Source of the DNA: an uncultured Collinsella sp.
GTDB lineage: Bacteria > Actinomycetota > Coriobacteriia > Coriobacteriales > Coriobacteriaceae
Assembly: GCA_902493915.1 (NCBI GenBank)
Contig: CABUQY010000083.1
Span: forward strand, 1-6,866
Length of the DNA: 6,866 nt
Direction of reading: 5' to 3'
Below, piece by piece: positions 1 through 4,215 of this stretch; within the stretch, counting starts at the first letter, position 1, and each line of letters begins with the position of its first letter. The translations under genes and the position numbers were made by a program. The notes below the pieces were generated by a model. The model was not told where the DNA came from. It searched no databases and saw nothing but the letters and a program-made list of their open reading frames with translations.

Positions 1-638
1 AGCTTTCTGGTCATGCCGCTTGGCTCAAGGTCGGCATGACGCTCTATTACGCTGAGGGCCCCGAGATCGTCAAGACCTTTAAGGACCTGGGCTTTAAGGT
101 CTTCCTTGACCTTAAGTTCCATGATATTCCGCATCAGGTTCGCGGTGCCGCCCGCTCGGCCTCGCTTGCCGGTGCCGATCTGCTTTCGGTCCACGGCTTG
201 GGTTCGGGCGCCATGCTCGCTGCCTGCCGCGAGGGCGCCGAGGAGGCGCGCGAGGACCGCGCCAAGCTCGTCGCCATCACCGTGCTCACGAGCATGAACC
301 AGGATGCCTTGAGCGAGATCGGCGTCGAGTCGCCCGTGGCCGAGGAGGCCGCCCGCCTGGCAAAGCTCGCTCAGGCCAACGGCATCGACGGTATCGTGTG
401 CTCGCCGATGGAGGCTCACGACATGCGTGAGCTGCTGGGCCCCGATGCCCTCATCGTGACTCCGGGTGTGCGTCCGGTGGGTGCCGCCCTTGGTGACCAG
501 TCCCGCGTGGCGACGCCTTCCCAGGCTATCGAGCGTGGCGCAAGCCACATTGTGGTGGGCCGTCCCATCACCGGCGCCGACGATCCGGTTGCCGCCTTTG
601 ACGCTATTGTCGCTGAGCTGGTCGAAAACGTCGCCTAA
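1..638 (+). CDS. pyrF: Orotidine 5'-phosphate decarboxylase, 5'-truncated by window edge
   Basis: Catalyses decarboxylation of OMP to UMP, the last step of de novo pyrimidine synthesis, in the cytosol. The reading frame is open from base 3, and the residues before the ATG at 36 (ending WLKVGMTLYYAEGP) belong to the conserved KVG strand of the TIM barrel, so that ATG is internal and the true start lies upstream. About 211 residues are visible, and I estimate some 25 N-terminal residues are missing relative to the usual 235-240. The catalytic motif DLKFHDIP lies at 108-131 (Asp 108-110, Lys 114-116, Asp 123-125), the D-x-K-x-x-D signature of the bacterial family. The C-terminal phosphate-binding part is present as VTPGVRP and VVGRPIT. 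It ends in TAA at 636-638. A 239-base gap with structured DNA separates it from mihF, so co-transcription with the next genes is uncertain. Confidence 0.96.
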   Translation, partial: LSGHAAWLKVGMTLYYAEGPEIVKTFKDLGFKVFLDLKFHDIPHQVRGAARSASLAGADLLSVHGLGSGAMLAACREGAEEAREDRAKLVAITVLTSMNQDALSEIGVESPVAEEAARLAKLAQANGIDGIVCSPMEAHDMRELLGPDALIVTPGVRPVGAALGDQSRVATPSQAIERGASHIVVGRPITGADDPVAAFDAIVAELVENVA

Positions 639-683
639 AAGATTCCCCTAAGTCACCACTTTTGGGTCTCATTAGCACAAAAT

Positions 684-741
684 AGCCCCTGTGCCTGCGT
701 AAACTTTCCCATCCTTTGTGTGGAATCGCAGGTCAGGGGCT
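684..741 (+). repeat. Long imperfect inverted repeat downstream of pyrF
   Basis: The left arm at 684-699 (AGCCCCTGTGCCTGCG) pairs with the right arm at 727-741 (CGCAGGTCAGGGGCT). This gives 14 base pairs in blocks of 8 and 6, split by a 2/1 internal mismatch. The 27-base loop could fold further (706-709 with 722-725). There is no proper T-run after the right arm, only TAACTTT, so it is not a standard intrinsic terminator. It could still act as a 3'-end stabiliser for pyrF mRNA, a weak terminator, or a protein-binding dyad. The pairing is seen directly; the role is unknown. Confidence 0.6.
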
Positions 742-760
742 TAACTTTGGGCGCAGTATA

Positions 761-789
761 TTGCACTTTTTGCGGGTATCGTCTAACCT
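761..789 (+). promoter_or_regulatory. Candidate promoter for the mihF unit (distal)
   Basis: A TTGCAC -35-like hexamer (761-766) and a TAACCT -10-like hexamer (784-789) are 17 bases apart. Each matches the sigma-70 consensus in only about half its positions, although such degenerate boxes are normal in actinobacteria. Transcription would begin near 796 and place the dyad 801-839 at the very 5' end of an approximately 80-base leader. The alternative is the proximal extended -10 at 825-833. Confidence 0.35.
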
Positions 790-800
790 ATGGAGCCGCG

Positions 801-839
801 ATTGGGCATTTTGTACGTTCTACGTGCTAAAATGCCAAT
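801..839. promoter_or_regulatory. Dyad with overlapping extended -10 upstream of mihF
   Basis: The arms ATTGGGCATTTT (801-812) and AAAATGCCAAT (829-839) are complementary over 11 pairs with one bulged G. Inside them, GTACGT (813-818) can pair with ACGTGC (822-827) with one G-T pair and a bulged T828, leaving the loop TCT. The right half contains TGCTAAAAT (825-833), an extended -10 element with TAAAAT at 828-833. No good -35 sits 16-18 bases upstream, which an extended -10 can tolerate. The site may be an operator over a proximal promoter, or a 5'-leader stem-loop if transcription starts near 796. It lies 38 bases before the mihF start. Confidence 0.5.
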
Positions 840-867
840 TATTGAATCAGATATAACCCAACTTTTT

Positions 868-872
868 GGAGG
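868..872 (+). promoter_or_regulatory. Ribosome binding site deciding the mihF start
   Basis: GGAGG at 868-872 stands 5 bases before the ATG at 878. This fixes the start of mihF and excludes the in-frame TTG at 866, which overlaps the site itself. Confidence 0.85.
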
Positions 873-877
873 TACGA

Positions 878-1186
878 ATGGCACTCCCTCAGCTTACCGA
901 TGAGCAGCGCAAGCAGGCTCTTGAGAAGGCTGCTGCCGCACGTCACGCCCGCGCTGAGCTTCGCGAGCAGATCAAGAAGGGCGAGAAGTCCCTCGAGTCT
1001 GTGCTCAACTCCGATGACCCCATCGCTTCCCGCATGAAGGTTTCCACCCTCATCGAGTCTCTTCCTGGTTATGGCAAGGCCAAGGCCGCCAAGATCATGG
1101 AGGAGCTCGGTATCTCCGCTACCCGTCGCGTCCAGGGCCTCGGCGTCCGTCAGCGCGAGCAGCTCCTCGAGCAGCTGACCAAATAA
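878..1186 (+). CDS. mihF: Actinobacterial integration host factor (mIHF), nucleoid-associated protein
   Basis: 102 residues. mIHF-family proteins bind DNA with little sequence specificity, bend and compact the nucleoid, affect supercoiling and stimulate phage integration; they are unrelated to the HU-like IHF of proteobacteria. Here residues 8-36 form a charged, alanine-rich helix (TDEQRKQALEKAAAARHARA). The C-terminal helix-two-turn-helix domain follows, with the loop LPGYGKAKA at 62-70 and the family signature RRVQGLG at 83-89. The length and order match the short mIHF form; Mycobacterium can have longer annotated versions. The ATG at 878 is chosen because a strong Shine-Dalgarno site precedes it. 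The TAA stop directly abuts the GTG of gmk in the same frame. The mihF-gmk-rpoZ order is conserved across Actinobacteria, which supports the assignment. Regulation may involve the dyad at 801-839. Confidence 0.95.
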   Translation: MALPQLTDEQRKQALEKAAAARHARAELREQIKKGEKSLESVLNSDDPIASRMKVSTLIESLPGYGKAKAAKIMEELGISATRRVQGLGVRQREQLLEQLTK

Positions 1187-1756
1187 GTGGGCGCTCAGGA
1201 TTCCAAGCTCTTTGTGATTTCTGGACCGTCAGGCGCAGGCAAGGGCACGCTCGTCACTCGTGTGCGCGAGCTCCGCTCGAACCTGGGCCTGACGGTTTCG
1301 GCTACCACGCGAGCACCACGCAAAGGTGAGGTCGACGGCGTCAATTACTTTTTCCTGACGCGTGAGGAGTTCGACCGCCGCGTGGCAAACGGTGAGTTTG
1401 TTGAGTGGGCCGAGGTCCACGGTAACTGCTACGGCACGTTGGTGAGCGAGGTTCAGTCCAAGCTCGCCTCTGGTTCGTCTCTCATCTTGGAGATCGATGT
1501 CCAGGGTGCCCTGCAGGTGAAGGAGCGTTTCCCCGAGGCCGTGCTGATCTTTATCAAGCCGCCTTCGCTTGAGGTACTCCGCGAGCGTCTAGTCGGTCGC
1601 GGTACCGAGACGCCCGAGACGATTGAGCTGCGTATGGCAAACGCCGCCGATGAGCTTGCCCTTGCCGACCGCTACGACGACGTCGTGGTAAATGACGATC
1701 TCGACCGCGCGACCGATGAGCTCGTTCGCGTTCTCGATATGCATGAAAGGATCTGA
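1187..1756 (+). CDS. gmk: Guanylate kinase
   Basis: Phosphorylates GMP to GDP with ATP, feeding GTP and dGTP synthesis. 189 residues, slightly shorter than the usual 190-210. The P-loop GPSGAGKGT is at residues 13-21. The GMP-binding segment SATTRAPRKGEVDGVNY at 38-54 carries the conserved Arg42 and Arg45, and EWAEVHGNCYGT is at 73-84. EIDVQGA at 102-108 follows, then an arginine-rich lid around RLVGRGTE. The GTG at 1187 is the only possible start that keeps the strand before the P-loop. It follows the mihF TAA with no gap and has no clear Shine-Dalgarno site, so translation probably depends on ribosomes ending mihF (coupling or re-initiation). rpoZ follows after 5 bases, as in other Actinobacteria. 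Confidence 0.97.
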   Translation: MGAQDSKLFVISGPSGAGKGTLVTRVRELRSNLGLTVSATTRAPRKGEVDGVNYFFLTREEFDRRVANGEFVEWAEVHGNCYGTLVSEVQSKLASGSSLILEIDVQGALQVKERFPEAVLIFIKPPSLEVLRERLVGRGTETPETIELRMANAADELALADRYDDVVVNDDLDRATDELVRVLDMHERI

Positions 1757-1761
1757 GGTCC

Positions 1762-2043
1762 GTGTCCGTTGTAAAGCCTTGCATTGACGATCTTCTGGAG
1801 AAGACCGATCACAACCGCTTCCTGCTCGCTTCGCTTGCCTCCAAGCGCGCCTGCGACATCAATAGCATGCTGCGTGGCCAGCACAACCGCGTGCTTGCCG
1901 TCCAGGATGTCGATGACATCACCATCGGGCTTTCCGGTGCCGATACCATCTCGATGGCTATGGACGAGATTGTCGATGGCGACATCTCTTACGACGAGGC
2001 CCGTTACGAGAAGGCGCTCGGCCACAAGGTTGCTGAAGCCTAA
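1762..2043 (+). CDS. rpoZ: RNA polymerase omega subunit
   Basis: The small omega subunit helps fold and hold the beta' subunit in RNA polymerase, and in some bacteria forms part of a ppGpp site. 93 residues, normal for the family. The N-terminal signature KPCIDDLLEKTDHNRFLL (residues 5-22) and the helix LASKRACDIN (25-34) are clear. The conserved C-terminal part MAMDEIVDGDISYDE (65-79) is also present. The start is GTG at 1762. GAGG at 1755-1758 overlaps the gmk stop at only 3 bases' spacing, and AAAGG at 1746-1750 is an alternative ribosome site at 11 bases. The stretch between the two conserved blocks (about 35-64, including QHNRVLAVQDVDDITIG) is the more variable middle of the family. The TAA at 2041-2043 abuts the thiI ATG in the same frame. 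Confidence 0.95.
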   Translation: MSVVKPCIDDLLEKTDHNRFLLASLASKRACDINSMLRGQHNRVLAVQDVDDITIGLSGADTISMAMDEIVDGDISYDEARYEKALGHKVAEA

Positions 2044-3288
2044 ATGGCAGCTCGCGTCTGTCTGGTCCACTATCACGAGGTTGGACTGAAGGGCAAGAAC
2101 CGCGCACATTTTGAGCATATCCTCATGGATAACATCAAGGCGGCCTTGGCCGCCTTTTCCGTGAATGCCGTGTCTCGAATTTCCGGTTATATCCTCGTGA
2201 CCTTTAACGAGCATCAGGCCGATGAGGCGGCGCGTGTCATTCGCACCGTTCCCGGCGTTGCTCGTGTGTCTTTGGCGTATCACACTAACCGCGACCCGCA
2301 GGAGTACTGTGCCGCCGCCGTCAAGGCGCTGCGCGAGTTTGGTCCTTTCGATTCGTTTAAGGTGCACGCCAAGCGCTCCAATACTGACTATGAGCTCACC
2401 TCGATTGATATCAATCGTCAGGTGGGCGAGGTGCTGTGCAAGGCCTTCCCCGATAAAAAGGTTCAAATGCACGACCCCGATGCCATGGTGCATGTACTTG
2501 TGGTTCAGGGTAGCGTTTATGTGTACGCGCGCTCCGAGCGCGGCGTGGGCGGTCTGCCGGTGGGTTCTGCCGGCAAGGTCGTGACGCTGCTGTCGTCGGG
2601 TATCGATTCTCCGGTGGCGACTTGGATGCTCGCGCGTCGCGGTGCGGTGTGCGTGCCGGTACATTTCTCCGGTCGTCCGCAGACGCCCGATACGAGCGAG
2701 TATTTGGTGCAGGACATCATCCGTGCGCTTGAGCCGGGTGTCCAGATCGGCCGCCTGTACGTTGTGCCGTTTGGCGACTGTCAGCGTGAGATTTCGGTCA
2801 CCTGTCCCAGCAACCTGCGCGTGATCATGTATCGCCGCATTATGTATTCGGTTGCCGAGCGCATTGCACACATCGAGGGCGCCAAGGCCATCGTTACGGG
2901 TGAATCGCTTGGGCAGGTTGCCTCCCAAACGCTTGAGAACATCATGGCCGTCAACGAGGCCGTGAAGATCCCCGTGTTCCGTCCTCTCATCGGTTCGGAC
3001 AAGCAGGAGATCATCGCGCGCGCCGAGGAGATCGGTACGTTCGATATCTCGACTGAGGCCGCTCCCGACTGCTGCACGCTGTTTATGCCGCGCCGTCCCG
3101 AGACGCACGCTAAACTCGATGCCGTGCATGAGGCCTGGGAGCTGTTCGATCACGAGGAGATGATCGAGCGCCTGCTCAAGCAGACCGAGTACATCGACTT
3201 CGAGAGCAACACGTATAAGGCCCCTAAGACCTTAAAACGTAAACATTCGGAGCTTGCTCCGCGTGAGATTTACCAAGATCACGAGTAA
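2044..3288 (+). CDS. thiI: tRNA 4-thiouridine sulfurtransferase ThiI, rhodanese-less form
   Basis: ThiI adenylates U8 of tRNA and installs sulfur to make 4-thiouridine, a near-UV sensor. In some bacteria it also passes sulfur to ThiS for thiazole synthesis. 414 residues, about the length of forms lacking the C-terminal rhodanese domain of E. coli ThiI (482). The N-terminal ferredoxin-like part contains LVHYHEVGLKGKNR (7-20). A THUMP domain spans roughly 60-165. The PP-loop ATPase domain begins with TLLSSGIDSPVA (181-192); the usual SGGxDS reads SSGIDS here. TGESLGQVASQTLENI (285-300) and PDCCTLFMPRRPET (341-354, with Cys343/Cys344) are characteristic family motifs. Without a rhodanese domain, sulfur is presumably delivered by a separate cysteine desulfurase, not visible here. 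The ATG at 2044 follows the rpoZ stop directly, with at best a weak, distant AAGG as ribosome site. It is the last gene of the unit, closed by the terminator at 3299. Confidence 0.95.
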   Translation: MAARVCLVHYHEVGLKGKNRAHFEHILMDNIKAALAAFSVNAVSRISGYILVTFNEHQADEAARVIRTVPGVARVSLAYHTNRDPQEYCAAAVKALREFGPFDSFKVHAKRSNTDYELTSIDINRQVGEVLCKAFPDKKVQMHDPDAMVHVLVVQGSVYVYARSERGVGGLPVGSAGKVVTLLSSGIDSPVATWMLARRGAVCVPVHFSGRPQTPDTSEYLVQDIIRALEPGVQIGRLYVVPFGDCQREISVTCPSNLRVIMYRRIMYSVAERIAHIEGAKAIVTGESLGQVASQTLENIMAVNEAVKIPVFRPLIGSDKQEIIARAEEIGTFDISTEAAPDCCTLFMPRRPETHAKLDAVHEAWELFDHEEMIERLLKQTEYIDFESNTYKAPKTLKRKHSELAPREIYQDHE

Positions 3289-3298
3289 ATTTGTGCAT

Positions 3299-3331
3299 AG
3301 ACCGACGATGCGCTTGCATCGTCGGTCTTTT
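3299..3331 (+). terminator. Intrinsic terminator after thiI
   Basis: A perfect 13-base stem, AGACCGACGATGC (3299-3311) with GCATCGTCGGTCT (3316-3328), has a GCTT loop and runs into TTTT at 3328-3331. It begins 10 bases after the thiI stop, and it separates the mihF-thiI unit from the com genes. The U-run is short but the stem is very stable. Confidence 0.93.
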
Positions 3332-3407
3332 GCTATCTGGGCATTTTGCGACTAAGTGCTCATTTGCTGACGTGTGCCTGAATAAATGGACAGATTTGTG
3401 CAAGGTT

Positions 3408-3444
3408 TTGGTTGGTTTTTGGTTTGACCGCTAAAACCGGTTTT
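3408..3444 (+). promoter_or_regulatory. Candidate comEA promoter with overlapping 12-base palindrome
   Basis: AAAACCGGTTTT at 3433-3444 is a perfect 12-base palindrome, flanked by CGCT (3429-3432) and AGCG (3447-3450), which extend the symmetry with a 2-base offset. A weak promoter can be drawn with TTGGTT (3408-3413), an 18-base spacer and TAAAAC (3432-3437), so the palindrome would cover the -10 and start site, as expected of an operator. The hexamers are poor, so the promoter is tentative. The palindrome itself is certain. The leader to the ATG would be about 58 bases. Confidence 0.35.
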
Positions 3445-3488
3445 GGAGCGTGGCTGTTGCAGGGCTCTTTTCCTGACACGATGTTGTT

Positions 3489-3494
3489 GGGAGG
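3489..3494 (+). promoter_or_regulatory. Ribosome binding site deciding the comEA start
   Basis: GGGAGG at 3489-3494 is 7 bases before the ATG at 3502. It favours that codon over the in-frame ATG at 3481 and the TTG at 3412, neither of which has a comparable site. Confidence 0.85.
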
Positions 3495-3501
3495 TTTTGC
3501 T

Positions 3502-4215
3502 ATGGCGCAGCGCGAACAACACGAACGGGTCAAACGGATGGACCGCTTGGCGGACAAGCTGCTCGGTCATAAGGCAGTGGTGATGGCGATACTGGTTGTC
3601 ATTGCGATGGCGAGCGGCTTGGCGATGGCGAACCTTGGCGGCGGTGCCAGCGGCGTGTCTTTTGAGCGGACTGATGGTTCGGGCTCGTTGGTGGAGCCGG
3701 GATCCGGCGATGCTTCGAGTGGAAAGACATCCGAAGGCTCTTCGCCTAAGGCGTCTGCTGCGGCAGAGGTCTATGTCGATGTTGATGGCGCCGTTGTGTC
3801 GCCCGGCGTATATCGTCTCAAGGACGGCGCGCGGGTGGCTCAGGCGATTGATGCCGCCGGCGGGCTGGCGCCCGAGGCAGACGTTACGGGGCTCAATCGG
3901 GCATCTAAGGTCACTGATGGACAAAAAATCCATGTTCCAACGGTAGGGGAGCAGCAGGCGTCCATTGCGGAAGCCGGTGTTGATGGTGGGGTTTCCGCAT
4001 CATCGGGCGCGGGTGGCGCAACAGGCCTAGTAAACATCAATACGGCAAGCGCAGAAGAGCTGCAGACGCTTTCGGGCATCGGCCCCTCTATGGCCCAGTC
4101 GATTATCGATGAGCGGACAAAGAACGGTGCTTTTTCTTCGGTTGACGATCTGATGCGTGTGTCGGGAATCGGCGAGAAGAAGCTTGCCAAAATCAAAGAT
4201 TGCATCTGCGTATGA
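3502..4215 (+). CDS. comEA: Competence protein ComEA, DNA receptor for uptake
   Basis: 237 residues. ComEA is a membrane-anchored protein that binds incoming double-stranded DNA at the cell surface and hands it to the ComEC channel. Residues 1-24 are charged and cytoplasmic (KRMDRLADKLLGHK). Residues 25-43 form a single membrane helix acting as an uncleaved anchor. A Ser/Gly/Ala-rich linker runs to about 88. An SLBB domain follows at 89-147 (VYVDVDGAVVSPGVYRL through DGQKIHVP), then a second Gly/Ser-rich linker. The tandem helix-hairpin-helix DNA-binding domain is at 176-237 (LVNINTAS, LSGIGPSMAQSIID, VSGIGEKKLAKIK). This is the standard domain order for Gram-positive ComEA. The ATG at 3502 is chosen for its strong ribosome site. 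The stop overlaps the comEC start (ATGA, 4212-4215), which indicates translational coupling. Confidence 0.95.
   Translation: MAQREQHERVKRMDRLADKLLGHKAVVMAILVVIAMASGLAMANLGGGASGVSFERTDGSGSLVEPGSGDASSGKTSEGSSPKASAAAEVYVDVDGAVVSPGVYRLKDGARVAQAIDAAGGLAPEADVTGLNRASKVTDGQKIHVPTVGEQQASIAEAGVDGGVSASSGAGGATGLVNINTASAEELQTLSGIGPSMAQSIIDERTKNGAFSSVDDLMRVSGIGEKKLAKIKDCICV

Noticed and set aside
36..38. ATG in pyrF as a possible gene start
   Set aside because: The frame is open upstream, and the preceding residues continue the conserved KVG strand of OMP decarboxylase, so this Met is internal.
866..868. TTG as the start of mihF
   Set aside because: It overlaps the GGAGG ribosome site for the ATG at 878 and would add four unconserved residues.
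639..877. Possible small gene, riboswitch or RNA gene in the pyrF-mihF gap
   Set aside because: I see no coding frame with a ribosome site and no recognisable riboswitch or tRNA fold; only the two dyads and the promoter-like boxes are supportable.
1672..3153. 493-codon open frame on the minus strand opposite gmk, rpoZ and thiI
   Set aside because: It is codon-aligned with rpoZ and thiI, so its stops would require TTA, CTA or TCA codons in the sense genes, which are rare at this GC content. The predicted protein is rich in His, Arg and Thr with no recognisable domain, while the sense strand encodes clear families.
3289..3402. Direct repeat ATTTGTGCA (3289-3297 and 3394-3402) around the thiI terminator
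   Set aside because: Nine bases is within chance for an AT-rich gap, and there is no inserted gene or target-site structure between the copies.
3412..3414. TTG as the start of comEA (30 extra residues)
   Set aside because: It lies in the T/G-rich leader without a ribosome site; the ATG at 3502 has GGGAGG at ideal spacing and gives a normal N-terminal anchor.
4200..4202. TTG as the start of comEC
   Set aside because: The ATG at 4212 gives the classic ATGA overlap with comEA; the TTG would add only four residues and has no better ribosome site.
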